NCBI RefSeq assembly: GCF_002305895.1
Contig: NZ_CP022203.1
Coordinates: forward strand, 846,501 to 910,500
Length of the DNA stretch: 64,000 nucleotides
Source of the DNA: Corallococcus macrosporus DSM 14697
Lineage (GTDB): Bacteria; Myxococcota; Myxococcia; Myxococcales; Myxococcaceae
Direction: 5' to 3'
Under the pieces are notes generated by a model, which did not search any database, was not told where the DNA came from, and saw nothing but the letters and a program-made list of their open reading frames with translations. Positions within the stretch are counted from its first letter, which is position 1. Every line of letters begins with the position of its first letter. Below are positions 42,974 through 52,085 of this stretch, piece after piece. The translations under genes and the position numbers were made by a program.

Positions 42974-43908
42974 GTTGGAGGCGCGTCGCCCGTCGGCGGC
43001 CGGGGCATGCGGCCCGAGGGGCCTTCTCCGTGCTCGGCGGGGATGGCCACCGGCGCGTGCTCGGTGGCGGAGCTCACCGGGTGGGCGTCCAGCACCAGCA
43101 GCACGGCCACCGCGGTGGCGGGCACCAGCCGGGCGGACCAGCCCAGCGGCGTGTGGGCGTCCTCGCCGGCCCGCCGGGCCATCAGCGTGAGGCCCAGCAC
43201 CGTCAGCACGCCGGTGCAGGTCCACCGCAGCGCGCGCAGGTTCGCCGTCGCCGCCAGCCCCGTGGCGATGAGCTCCGCGCGCTCCGCCTCCGGCATCCGC
43301 GCCAGGCTGGTGAGGAAGTTGAGCAGGTGGCGTGCCTCCAGCGCGCCCACCATGGCCACCGAGGCCAGGGACGCGGAGACGCCGCTGGCCAGCAGCAGGC
43401 CCCGGTTGCGGGAGCTTGCGTCCTCCCGGAAGCCCGAAGGCCCGAAGTGCGCCAGCATCTGCCCCAGGGCCAGCCCCAGCAGCAGCGCGGTGCTCGTCCA
43501 GGCGCCCAGCATCCGCGGGGCCATGGCCTCTCCCGTGCTGACCGCCAGCACGAGCCCCGCCTCCACCGTGTCCAGGCGGGGCAGGGACGCCACCACCCGG
43601 TCCATCAGGACCTCGGTGCCCATCAACCCCAGCATCCACGGCAGCGTGGCCAGGCCCAGCATCGCCGACACGGGCACCCGCCGCTCCATGCCCGCGCTGC
43701 ACAACGCCACCGACAGCAGCGGCACCTCCAGCACCAGCGCCATCACCACCAGCGCGGCGAAGGGCCCGGCCGCCTGGAGCGCGCGCCACACCCCGTCCAC
43801 CCCATCCAACAGGGGGCCCAGGGTGAAGCACCACACGAACACTGTGATGGGCACGGCCGACGCCACGAAAAGGCCGGGCGCAAGACGAAGCCGGAGCGGA
43901 ACAAGCAT
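42823..43908 (-). CDS. polytopic membrane protein
   Basis: 361 residues with about seven or eight membrane helices over the first ~310 residues (FVASAVPITVFVWCF, FAALVVMALVLEVPLLS, GLATLPWMLGLMG and others). The ~50-residue hydrophilic Ser/Pro-rich tail is encoded antisense to the facing gene and may be an extension. ATG 43908. It lies 38 bp downstream of another membrane protein gene on the same strand. Function unknown. Confidence 0.75.
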   Translation of the reverse strand: MLVPLRLRLAPGLFVASAVPITVFVWCFTLGPLLDGVDGVWRALQAAGPFAALVVMALVLEVPLLSVALCSAGMERRVPVSAMLGLATLPWMLGLMGTEVLMDRVVASLPRLDTVEAGLVLAVSTGEAMAPRMLGAWTSTALLLGLALGQMLAHFGPSGFREDASSRNRGLLLASGVSASLASVAMVGALEARHLLNFLTSLARMPEAERAELIATGLAATANLRALRWTCTGVLTVLGLTLMARRAGEDAHTPLGWSARLVPATAVAVLLVLDAHPVSSATEHAPVAIPAEHGEGPSGRMPRPPTGDAPPTQPIKMNASIPSPTSSPRASTHSIIMPSPGRTTGGVTSSAVAGGGTSKTA

Positions 43909-43946
43909 TTCAGGAGAGAGTAGTCTCTCCGGTGAAGCCTGTGAAA

Positions 43947-44324
43947 TTAGACCGGGGGACGACCCACGAGCCAGTAGATGACGCTCGCCAGCGCTCCCGC
44001 GACAGGAGAGACGAGCACACCCATCAGGTAGAGCCTGGGGCACCCGCCCTCGGCGCAGCCGATGCGGCCGTAGGCGAGGACGCCGGCCAGCAGCAGGGGC
44101 ACGTGCATGCCGATGAGGAAGACGCCGACACCGCGCAGCACCAGCCCGCGGTACCAGGTGCGTGTCCACAACCGGAAGAGGATGGGGAGCAGCAGCAGCG
44201 TCAACGTGGCCGCGGTGGCCAGGGCCCCCTGCCGGGCTGACACCGCCACACACGCCAGGGCCGCGAGCGCCAGCGCGGGGACGAGCAGCAAGGCGTTGAG
44301 GGACAGCGGCTCCCGGGGACGCAT
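43947..44324 (-). CDS. small membrane protein, four predicted helices
   Basis: 125 residues with four hydrophobic helices and a short loop carrying two Cys (CAEGGCPRL). It probably forms one transcript with the membrane protein downstream. I do not recognise the family. Confidence 0.75.
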   Translation of the reverse strand: MRPREPLSLNALLLVPALALAALACVAVSARQGALATAATLTLLLLPILFRLWTRTWYRGLVLRGVGVFLIGMHVPLLLAGVLAYGRIGCAEGGCPRLYLMGVLVSPVAGALASVIYWLVGRPPV

Positions 44325-44414
44325 CGAATCAGCGAGGGACGCTGGCAGAGCGGCGGTGAGGGTGCAAGGCCGGAAGCGGGTGGGTGTCCGGCAGCGGCCA
44401 GGGGGCGCGCCGGC

Positions 44415-46178
44415 TCAGGCCGCGACGGCGCCCTCGCCCAGGAGCTGGGTGTAGCGACCCCGCAGGGCCAACAACTGCGCGTGGGTGCCGGCCTCCACCA
44501 CGCGGCCGCCCTCCACCACGGCAATCAGGTCCGCGTCGCGCACCGTGGACAGCCGGTGCGCGATGACCAGCACCGTGCGCCCCTTCATCAAGGCCACGAG
44601 CCCTTCACCCACGGCCGCCTCGCTCGCCGCGTCGAGCGCGCTGGTGGGCTCGTCCAGCAGCAGCACCGACGGCCGGCACAGGAAGGCGCGCGCCAGCACC
44701 AGCCGCTGCCGTTGTCCGCCGGACAGCCTGCCGCCGCGCTCGCCCACGGGTTCATCCAGGCCCCCGGGCAGCGAGCGGACGAAGTCGTCCGCGTGCGCCA
44801 GCCGCAGCGCCTCCCACAGCGCGTCGTCCGTGGCCTCGGGGCGGCCCAGCCGCAGGTTGTGCCGCACGGTGCCGGAGAAGAGCACCGGCTCCTGGGGCAC
44901 CCACGCCACCTGGCCGCGCAGGCTGGACGGCTTCAGCCCCGTCATGGGCGCGCCGTCCCACAGCACCTGCCCGCCCGACGTGGGCAGGAAGCCCAGCAGC
45001 ACGGAGAACAGCGTCGTCTTGCCCGCGCCGGAGGGGCCCACCAGCGCCACGCGCGCGCCGGCGGGCACCACCAGGTCCACCCCGCGCAGCGCCTCGCGCC
45101 CGTCCGCGTACGTGGCCCGCACGCCCTCCAGCCGCAGCTCGCGTGACAGGGGCCCCGCGGCGTCGCCCACGTCCGGCGGGGACGGCTCGTCCGCCATGGC
45201 GAAGAGGCGCTCCGCGGCGGCCAGGCCCGTCAGCACCTGCGACAGCGTGCCGCTGAGCGACTTCACGGGTTGGTACAGGAGCAGCGCGGCGGCCATGAAG
45301 GACAGCAGCCGTCCGGCCAGCGCGGGGTCCGCCGCCACCGCGCGCGCGCCCCAGGCCACCGCCAGCGCCACGCCGGCGATGCCCAGCAGCTCCACCGTGG
45401 GGCTCACCGCGCCGCGCAGGAAGAGCGAGCGGCGCATCTCCCCCAGGTACTTGTCCGCCTCCACCTCGAAGGCCTCCAGCGCCCGCGGCTGCCCGCGGAA
45501 GGCCTGCACCACGGGCAGGTTCTGGAGCTGCTCGGCGGTGAGCGCCGTCAACGTGCCCAGCCGCTCCTGCGAGCGCGCGGCCACCTTCTTCAGCGAGCGC
45601 GCGAAGCGGTTGATGGGCAGCACCGTCACCGGCACCACGACGAAGGTGAAGAGGAACAGCGTCTCGTCGATGAGGAAGCAGGTGACGAGCAGCGCGATGA
45701 TTTGCAGCCCGTCCTTCACGTAGGACGTGAGCGCCTGCGTCACGGAGAACTCGACCAGGGGCACGTCCGCGGTGAAGTGCGACAGGAGCTCGCCGGAGTG
45801 CCGCCGCTCGAAGAACGCGGGAGGTTGGCCGAGCAGCCGTCCGTAGAGGAAGCCGCGCAGGTCCGCCATCACCCGCTGCCCCAGCCGCTGCATCAGCCCG
45901 CCCTGGAGAAACTGCGCGGTGGCCTTCACCACCGCCACGGCGACGACGAGCAGGGGCAGGCGCTTGAGCAGGGCATCCCCTGGCAGGGACACCCCGGCGA
46001 CGGTGACGGGCGCGTCGGTGAGCACCGCGCGCAGCAGGGGGCCCACCACCCAGGCATAGGCGGACGTGGCGATGGCCGCCGCCACCGACGCGCTCATGCC
46101 CGCGGCGAGCAGCAACCGGTACGGGCGGAGGTAGCCGAGGAGCCGGCGATAGACGTGTGAAGAAGGACGGGGAGCCAC
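44415..46178 (-). CDS. ABC exporter half-transporter, MsbA-like
   Basis: 587 residues: an N-terminal six-helix ABC membrane domain with the coupling helix region ARSQERLGTLTALTAEQLQ, and a C-terminal nucleotide-binding domain with Walker A GPSGAGKTT, signature LSGGQRQRL, Walker B LLLDEPTSALD and the switch His in IAHRLST. This is the fused architecture of lipid/drug exporters of the MsbA type. The start is GTG 46178, with a weak ribosome site. Substrate unknown. A candidate operator lies in the divergent region upstream. Confidence 0.92.
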   Translation of the reverse strand: MAPRPSSHVYRRLLGYLRPYRLLLAAGMSASVAAAIATSAYAWVVGPLLRAVLTDAPVTVAGVSLPGDALLKRLPLLVVAVAVVKATAQFLQGGLMQRLGQRVMADLRGFLYGRLLGQPPAFFERRHSGELLSHFTADVPLVEFSVTQALTSYVKDGLQIIALLVTCFLIDETLFLFTFVVVPVTVLPINRFARSLKKVAARSQERLGTLTALTAEQLQNLPVVQAFRGQPRALEAFEVEADKYLGEMRRSLFLRGAVSPTVELLGIAGVALAVAWGARAVAADPALAGRLLSFMAAALLLYQPVKSLSGTLSQVLTGLAAAERLFAMADEPSPPDVGDAAGPLSRELRLEGVRATYADGREALRGVDLVVPAGARVALVGPSGAGKTTLFSVLLGFLPTSGGQVLWDGAPMTGLKPSSLRGQVAWVPQEPVLFSGTVRHNLRLGRPEATDDALWEALRLAHADDFVRSLPGGLDEPVGERGGRLSGGQRQRLVLARAFLCRPSVLLLDEPTSALDAASEAAVGEGLVALMKGRTVLVIAHRLSTVRDADLIAVVEGGRVVEAGTHAQLLALRGRYTQLLGEGAVAA

Positions 46179-46185
46179 TGTTCGG

Positions 46186-46210
46186 CGGCGGACTCTGTCA
46201 CTGAGTCGCC
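46186..46210. promoter_or_regulatory. near-perfect inverted repeat in divergent promoter region
   Basis: The arms GGCGGACTC and GAGTCGCC are separated by TGTCACT; one extra G breaks perfect symmetry. It sits about 10 bp upstream of the ABC-exporter GTG, in the 158-bp region between that gene and the divergent gene at 46337. This is the position expected for a repressor site controlling the exporter. Confidence 0.4.
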
Positions 46211-46336
46211 AGAAGGTCCAAGGCTACCGGGTCCTGGAGGGTGGTGCCCTGTCGGCTGCCCTGCCACCGGGCGCCTGCAGCGCACGGGCCAGTTCCATTG
46301 CCCACCTTCAACCCTGCGGACAGGTTCAGGGGAGCC

Positions 46337-46777
46337 ATGGAAACCAATAACGAAAAAGAGGCCCTGTTCAATCCGGGCTGTGAGCCGGTGGTGGAGGACG
46401 AGGAGCGCCGGCGGCTCCTGTGGCTGATGGCCGAGTACTTCCGGACCATCGGGTACACGGACATCAAGGCGCGCCTCCCCGGGTTCATGCCTCCTCCCAT
46501 CCTGTCGGGGACCATCGAGGACCACCGGCCCGACTTCACCTGCCGGCAGTCGGATTCGGCTCGCACGCCCATCATCCTGGAAATCGTCACCCCGCACATG
46601 GTGGAAGACCCCACGGCGGAGAACCGCTGGAGCCTGCTGGCCAGCGCCGCGAAGCTGTACAACGCGGAGCTCCACTTCGTGGTGCCCAAGTGGGCCTCCA
46701 CCGGCGCGGTGGACCCGGGGCTCAAACGCAGGCTGGCCCGCATGGAGCTGACGGCCAACCGCGTGTGGACCGTCTGA
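46337..46777 (+). CDS. small protein with possible PD-(D/E)XK-like fold
   Basis: 146 residues. Alternation of a helical N-terminus (LLWLMAEYFRTIGYTDIKA), a strand with RPDFTC, then IILEIVT and LHFVVPKW resembles the PD-(D/E)XK nuclease core. The position equivalent to the last Lys is not clear (EIV instead of ExK). There is no partner. ATG 46337 follows AGGGGAG. It may be a binding or degenerate nuclease-fold protein. Confidence 0.7.
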   Translation: METNNEKEALFNPGCEPVVEDEERRRLLWLMAEYFRTIGYTDIKARLPGFMPPPILSGTIEDHRPDFTCRQSDSARTPIILEIVTPHMVEDPTAENRWSLLASAAKLYNAELHFVVPKWASTGAVDPGLKRRLARMELTANRVWTV

Positions 46778-46875
46778 CGGGTTCCCTCCTTCCCGCCACG
46801 CCACCCGCCCGGATGCCCGCCTGGCACCGGGTGGGCGCGGGCGGCGCGTGTCCCCGCTGGATTGCCGGTGCGTTT

Positions 46876-46910
46876 CGCTGCGTTATAGTGACTCGAGATT
46901 TTACGCAGCG
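46876..46910. promoter_or_regulatory. 8-bp inverted repeat upstream of dnaJ
   Basis: CGCTGCGT and ACGCAGCG with 19 bp between, about 36 bp before the dnaJ start. It does not match the CIRCE element (TTAGCACTC-N9-GAGTGCTAA). The position and AT-richer spacing suggest an operator or promoter-linked element of dnaJ. Confidence 0.45.
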
Positions 46911-46945
46911 TAGAAAAGCACAGCAAATTCCAGGGGTTGTAATCG

Positions 46946-48076
46946 ATGCCAGCAGCGGCGGCGGGTCAGAAGCGCGACTACTACGAGGTCCTGGGCGTCC
47001 AGAAGTCTGTTTCCGCGCAGGAGCTCAAGAGCGCGTTCCGCAAGGTGGCGCTGCAGTACCACCCGGACCGGAATCCGGGGAACTCGGAGGCCGAGGAGAA
47101 GTTCAAGGAGGCCTCGGAAGCCTATGAGGTGCTGAGCGACCCCGAGCGGCGGGCGAAGTACGACCGCTTCGGGCACGCGGGCAACCCCTTCGAGGGCTTC
47201 GGCGGCGCCGGGGGCGGGTTCCAGGGCGTCAACATCAACGACATCTTCGGTGAGATTTTCGGCGACATCTTCGGCGGTGGCCGGGGTGGGCGCCGGACGA
47301 GCTCGCGTGGCGCGGACCTGCGCTACAACCTGGAAATCACCTTCGAGGAGGCGGCCTTCGGGTGCCGGCCCAAGGTGACGATTCCCCGGCCGAAGAAGTG
47401 CGACACCTGCTCCGGCTCCGGCAGCAAGAGCAACACCGGGCCCCGGCCGTGCTCGGCGTGCGGCGGCAGCGGCGAGCTGCGCTACACCCAGGGCTTCTTC
47501 GCGGTGTCCCGCCCCTGCGGTGACTGCGGCGGCACGGGCGCGGTGGTGCCGGACCCGTGCACGCGCTGCAAGGGCTCCGGCAAGGTGCCCTCCGAGGAGG
47601 TCATCGAGGTCAACATCCCCGGCGGCGTGGACAACGGCACGCGCGTGCGGCTGTCCGGCATGGGCGAGCCCGGAGACCGGGGCGGCCCGCCGGGGGACCT
47701 GTACGTCACCGTCATCGTGAAGGAGCACCCGCTCTTCCAGCGCGAGGAGTACGAGGTCTTCTGCGAGGTGCCCATCTCCTTCACGCAGGCGGCGCTGGGC
47801 GCGAAGATCGACGTCCCCACGCTGGACGGGAAGGTGAAGATGACCGTCCCCAGCGGCACCCAGTCCGGCAAGGTGTTCCGGCTCAAGGGCAAGGGCATCC
47901 CCCACCTGCACAGCCAGCAGCGGGGCGACCAGCACGTGCGCGTCGTGGTGGAGACGCCCACCGAGCTGTCGTCGAAGCAGCGCGACCTGCTGGAGAAGTT
48001 CGCGGAGGCCTCCGGCGAGGAGTCGCACCCGCAGTCGAAGAGCTTCATCGCCAAGGTGAAGGAGCTGTTCGGCTGA
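46946..48076 (+). CDS. dnaJ: DnaJ (Hsp40) co-chaperone
   Basis: 376 residues, class A Hsp40. It has a J domain with the HPD motif (YHPDRNP), a Gly/Phe-rich region, a zinc domain with four CxxCxGxG repeats ([32 protein letters not shown]), and the C-terminal client-binding barrels. It acts with DnaK in protein folding. No dnaK or grpE is adjacent. The length is typical. A candidate operator lies upstream. Confidence 0.97.
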   Translation: MPAAAAGQKRDYYEVLGVQKSVSAQELKSAFRKVALQYHPDRNPGNSEAEEKFKEASEAYEVLSDPERRAKYDRFGHAGNPFEGFGGAGGGFQGVNINDIFGEIFGDIFGGGRGGRRTSSRGADLRYNLEITFEEAAFGCRPKVTIPRPKKCDTCSGSGSKSNTGPRPCSACGGSGELRYTQGFFAVSRPCGDCGGTGAVVPDPCTRCKGSGKVPSEEVIEVNIPGGVDNGTRVRLSGMGEPGDRGGPPGDLYVTVIVKEHPLFQREEYEVFCEVPISFTQAALGAKIDVPTLDGKVKMTVPSGTQSGKVFRLKGKGIPHLHSQQRGDQHVRVVVETPTELSSKQRDLLEKFAEASGEESHPQSKSFIAKVKELFG

Positions 48077-48094
48077 GGACGGTTGCGGGCGCGG

Positions 48095-48112
48095 GGCCGC
48101 GAAAGCGCGGCC
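48095..48112. terminator. GC hairpin after dnaJ
   Basis: A perfect 7-bp stem GGCCGCG/CGCGGCC with a 4-base AAAG loop, 18 bp after the dnaJ stop. There is no T-run. It is a moderate candidate for termination. Confidence 0.4.
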
Positions 48113-48248
48113 ACCGTGCCGCGCCTGGTGGGCAGCCGGGCGCCGCGCCGCGGCGGGCGGGCCCCGGGCACGGGCACTGCAAAACAGCGGGCTCTGGCCG
48201 TGGAATCTTCCCCCCGCTCGGGTGTCGACGGGGGCGCACCCCACTGCT

Positions 48249-50429
48249 ATGCACGCCCCTGCCATGGATGTCCTGCCCACCCTGCGCCGCTCGCTCGTCA
48301 TCGCCCTGGCCCTGCTGCTGACGGCCTGCCCTCGTTCCTCCCGCACGCCCGCCGGAGGTGACCGCGGCGGGGAGCTGCCCACGGGGGACCCCTTCCCCAA
48401 GCGCCCTTCGGTGGAGGCGAAGAAGGACCCCGCCGCCGACGCGGCGCTGGCGCAGGCCACGCAGACGGCCCGCGCCACCCCGGACAAGAAGAAGGCCGCG
48501 GAGGCCTACCTGTCGGTGCGCAAGGCGTATCCGGCCACCACCGCGGGCCAGGACGCGCTGTACCAGGCGGGCGTCCTCTTCTTTGAATCCAGGGACTTCG
48601 CCAACGCGCGCAAGAGCTTCAACGAGCTGCTCTTCGAGAACCCGCTCTACGCGCGGGCGGATGACGCCAAGCACAAGCTGGCCGTCTCCGCCATGGAGGT
48701 GGGCGCCTACCGTGACGCGTACCAGACGCTCACCAGCCTCGCCGAGCGCGCCAGCGGCGCCGAGCGCACCCAGCTCCTCAACGAGGCCGCCCGCGCCGCC
48801 GAGGGCGCCGGCCTCTACGGGCAGGCGCTGAAGCTGGCGGTGGACGAGGCGGGGCGGGCCCAGGGCGCCCAGGCCCAGGCGGACGCGGTGGCCAAGGTGG
48901 AGGCCCTGGTGGAGGGCCGCGCGGGCTTCACGGACGTCGCCAGCGTGGCGGAGGGCCTGTCGCCGTCCAACCCGGCGTGGCCCGTCATCACCTTCAAGCT
49001 GGCCCGCATCTACTACCACCTGCGGGACTGGACGCGGCTGGAGGAGACGCTGAACCGCTTCCTCGCCGAGGCGCCCAACCATCCCTTCGCGCCGCAGGCC
49101 CGCGAGCTGCTGGCCCGCGCCACGCGCCGCGTGGAGGCCCGCCCGCGCACGGTGGGCGTGCTGCTGCCCATGACGGGCCGCTACCAGCCCATTGGTGAAG
49201 CGGTGCTGCGCGGCATCCAGTTGGGGCTGGAGGGCAGCGGCGTGGAGCTGGTGGTGAAGGACACGCAGGGGGACGTCAACAAGACGGGCCAGTCCATGGA
49301 GCAGCTCGCCTTCGACGACGGCGCCATCGCGGTGCTGGGGCCCCTGCTGAACGACGACTCGAAGCGCGCGGCGCTGCTGGCCGAGGAGCTCCAGGTGCCG
49401 CTGGTGACCATGAGCCGCCAGGACGGCATCACCGACCTGGGCAGCTTCGTGTTCCGCAACATGCTCACCAACGCGGCGCAGGCGGAGGCCATCGCCGACT
49501 ACGCGATGAACGTGAAGGGCTACAAGCGCTTCGCGCTGCTCTATCCGAACATCCCCTATGGCGTGGAGCTGGCGGACTCCTTCTGGGACCAGGTGGTGGC
49601 GCGCGGCGGCGCCGTGCGCGGGGCGGAGCGCTACTCGCACGACCAGACGACCTTCACCACCGAGGCCAAGAAGCTGGTGGGCCGCTACTACCTGGACGAC
49701 CGCGGGGACTACATCGAGGGCCTGCGCGACGTGCAGGGTGAGAAGCTGGACGCGTTCCGCCGCCGCAAGGCGCTGGAGAAGGTGAAGAGCGGCGTGGAGC
49801 CCATCATCGACTTCGACGCCATCTTCATGCCGGACGACTGGCGCCGCGTCAGCCTGGTGGCGCCCGCGCTGGCGGTGGAGGACATCGTCACCAACGCGTG
49901 CGACCCCCGGGACCTGGAGCGCATCCGCAAGACGACGGGCAAGCGGGAGCTGAAGACGGTGACGCTCTTCGGCGCCAACCAATGGAGCAGCCCCAAGGGC
50001 CGCTCGGGCCTGCCGGAGTTGGTGGAGCGCGGCGGCAAGTTCGTCACCTGCTCGGTGTACGTGGACGGCTTCTTCGTGGACTCGCAGCGCCCGGCCACGC
50101 GCCGCTTCGTGCAGCAGTACCGGGAGGCCTACCGGGCGGAGACGGGCCGCGACCCGGGTCTGCTGGAAGCCATTGGCTACGACTCCGGCCGGATGTTGCG
50201 CCAGCTCATGGAGCAGAAGGATGCGCCGCGCACCCGCGCGCAGATGCGTGACGCGCTGGCCAACCTGAAGAACTTCGACGGGGCCACCGGGCGCACGTCC
50301 TTCAACGAGAAGCGCGAGGCGGTGAAGGAGCTGTTCCTGTTGTCCATCGACAACAAGGGCGTCAAGGAAATCAACGTCGAGCAGGAGCGGCAGAAGGCCG
50401 CCTCGGCGTCAGGAGGCTCTGGGACATGA
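48249..50429 (+). CDS. LppC/LpoA-like lipoprotein with TPR and periplasmic-binding domains
   Basis: 726 residues (a shorter form from ATG 48264 is possible). Signal peptide and lipobox LLTAC. An N-terminal helical TPR-like half (~60-290; FFESRDFANARKSFNELLF) is followed by a periplasmic-binding-protein-like half starting near RTVGVLLPMTGRYQPIG. That two-part layout is the LppC/LpoA architecture; LpoA is an outer-membrane activator of penicillin-binding protein PBP1A. The propeller gene overlaps its stop (ATGA). Confidence 0.82.
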   Translation: MHAPAMDVLPTLRRSLVIALALLLTACPRSSRTPAGGDRGGELPTGDPFPKRPSVEAKKDPAADAALAQATQTARATPDKKKAAEAYLSVRKAYPATTAGQDALYQAGVLFFESRDFANARKSFNELLFENPLYARADDAKHKLAVSAMEVGAYRDAYQTLTSLAERASGAERTQLLNEAARAAEGAGLYGQALKLAVDEAGRAQGAQAQADAVAKVEALVEGRAGFTDVASVAEGLSPSNPAWPVITFKLARIYYHLRDWTRLEETLNRFLAEAPNHPFAPQARELLARATRRVEARPRTVGVLLPMTGRYQPIGEAVLRGIQLGLEGSGVELVVKDTQGDVNKTGQSMEQLAFDDGAIAVLGPLLNDDSKRAALLAEELQVPLVTMSRQDGITDLGSFVFRNMLTNAAQAEAIADYAMNVKGYKRFALLYPNIPYGVELADSFWDQVVARGGAVRGAERYSHDQTTFTTEAKKLVGRYYLDDRGDYIEGLRDVQGEKLDAFRRRKALEKVKSGVEPIIDFDAIFMPDDWRRVSLVAPALAVEDIVTNACDPRDLERIRKTTGKRELKTVTLFGANQWSSPKGRSGLPELVERGGKFVTCSVYVDGFFVDSQRPATRRFVQQYREAYRAETGRDPGLLEAIGYDSGRMLRQLMEQKDAPRTRAQMRDALANLKNFDGATGRTSFNEKREAVKELFLLSIDNKGVKEINVEQERQKAASASGGSGT

Positions 50430-52069
50430 CGTTGACGAGGGGGGCGTTCGCGCTGCTGGCGGGCGGGCTGGTGATGGTGGGTGGTGGTGGCTGTGCACAC
50501 GCGCCCCCTCGGGTGTCTCCGGAGCTGAGCGCGCGGCTGGACGCGGAGCCGGGCACGTGGCTGTCCGGCGGCGCCGCGGGCCTGTCGCGCAGGGCCGTCC
50601 TCAACAACAAGGACTTCATCTGGGGCCTGGCCTTCGCGCCCCAGGGCGGCCGCGTGGCGTACTCGCGCCTGGGCAGCAAGTCCTACTTCCTCTCCGTCTG
50701 GGAGCTGGGCGCCGCCGAGCCGACGCTGCTGGCGGACCCGGCCATCAACCCCTACGAGTTCGACGTGGAGGGCGTGGCCTTCTCGCCGGACGGCACGCGG
50801 GTGGCCACCGCGGGCAAGGACGGCGTGGTGCGCCTGTTCGACGCGGCCAACGGCGCGCTCGTCGCCGAGCGCCGCACCGAGGAGCCGCTGTCCGTGGTGG
50901 CCTTCCACCCGAGCGGGCAGTGGCTGGTGGCGGGCAGCTACAAGGGCTTGATGACGGTGCTGTCGGCGCCGGCCCTGGCGTACGCCTCCGAGGAGCGCGG
51001 GCACCACGGGCCGGTGAGCGCGCTGGCCTTCGCGCCGGACGGGACGCTGTACTCGGGCGGCTGGGACAAGCACGTGCGCGCCTGGCGCACCGCCGTGGAG
51101 GGCCTGCGGCCGGGGCAGGCGCGCATGCGCTTCGAGCGGCGCGCCGGCTCCGTGGTGCTGGGGGGCACGGTGAATGACAAGGCGCCCCTGTCCTTCGCGC
51201 TGGACGCGCGCGCGCCCGCGCTGGTCCTCACCAGCGAGGCGGCCGCGGCGGCGGGCATCGACGTTCCCTTCCTGAAGGAGACAGTCACTGTGCCGGGGCC
51301 GCTGGGCACCATCACCGCGCGCCTGGCGCGGGCCCAGTCGCTGCGCTTCAAGTCCATGCGGGTGGAGGGCGTGGACCTCGCCGTCTGCGACGCGTGCGTG
51401 CCGCAGGGCACCCAGGGCGTGCTGGGCGCGCCCTTCTCCGAGCGGGTGGAGGTGACCTTCGACGAAGTCACCGAGGAGGCCGTGCTCACGTTGAAGGGCG
51501 GCCCGCCCGAGGACGCGGCGACGGTGGACGCGCTGGTGCTCGCGCGGCGCTCGGAGTTCGCCTTCCCGGCCCACGTCAGCGACGTCACGGTGGACGCGCG
51601 GGGGCGGCGGCTGGGCGTGGGCCTGTCGGAGCAGAAGCCGGAGCGGGATCGCGCCGTGTACGAGCGCGAGCGCCAGGGCGTGGAGGAGCCGCGAGGGCCC
51701 TTCAACGCGGGCGCGCTGGTGGACGCACAGTCCGGCCAGGTGCTGGCGAAGTGGCCGCTGCACCGGGGCGTGGTGGCCACGGCGGCCATCTCCCCGGATG
51801 GGCGCTCGCTGGCCAGCGGCGGCTGGGACAAGCGCGTGTACCTCTTCACCGAGGGCGACACCGCCGCGCGTGGCGAGCACCGCTTCGACTGGTCCGTGCG
51901 GCGGGTGCGCTTCAGCCCGGACGGGCGCTGGCTGGGCGTGGCCGCGTGGACGCCCCAGGTGGCCAGCCGCGACGGAGACAGCGACCCGGCGGCGGTGCTG
52001 CTGGACGTGGGCTACGAGTCGCCCACCGTGCAGGGGCCGGGCGCGTCTGGCGCGTCCGCCGCTCAGTAG
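50426..52069 (+). CDS. WD40-type propeller lipoprotein with inserted retropepsin-like domain
   Basis: 547 residues. A signal peptide ends at a Gly-rich lipobox (GGGGC). Beta-propeller blades (~50-230 and ~385-520) are recognisable by VAFSPDGTRVATAGKDG and ISPDGRSLASGGWDKR. Between them (~232-350) is a domain with the pattern of retropepsin-like aspartic proteases. However, its active-site triad DTG reads DAR (FALDARAP), so it is probably inactive. The usual flap/GxLG region (VLGAPFSE) is present. The start overlaps the upstream stop (ATGA). Confidence 0.78.
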   Translation: MTLTRGAFALLAGGLVMVGGGGCAHAPPRVSPELSARLDAEPGTWLSGGAAGLSRRAVLNNKDFIWGLAFAPQGGRVAYSRLGSKSYFLSVWELGAAEPTLLADPAINPYEFDVEGVAFSPDGTRVATAGKDGVVRLFDAANGALVAERRTEEPLSVVAFHPSGQWLVAGSYKGLMTVLSAPALAYASEERGHHGPVSALAFAPDGTLYSGGWDKHVRAWRTAVEGLRPGQARMRFERRAGSVVLGGTVNDKAPLSFALDARAPALVLTSEAAAAAGIDVPFLKETVTVPGPLGTITARLARAQSLRFKSMRVEGVDLAVCDACVPQGTQGVLGAPFSERVEVTFDEVTEEAVLTLKGGPPEDAATVDALVLARRSEFAFPAHVSDVTVDARGRRLGVGLSEQKPERDRAVYERERQGVEEPRGPFNAGALVDAQSGQVLAKWPLHRGVVATAAISPDGRSLASGGWDKRVYLFTEGDTAARGEHRFDWSVRRVRFSPDGRWLGVAAWTPQVASRDGDSDPAAVLLDVGYESPTVQGPGASGASAAQ

Positions 52070-52085
52070 CGTCCGCCGTCTCCGC

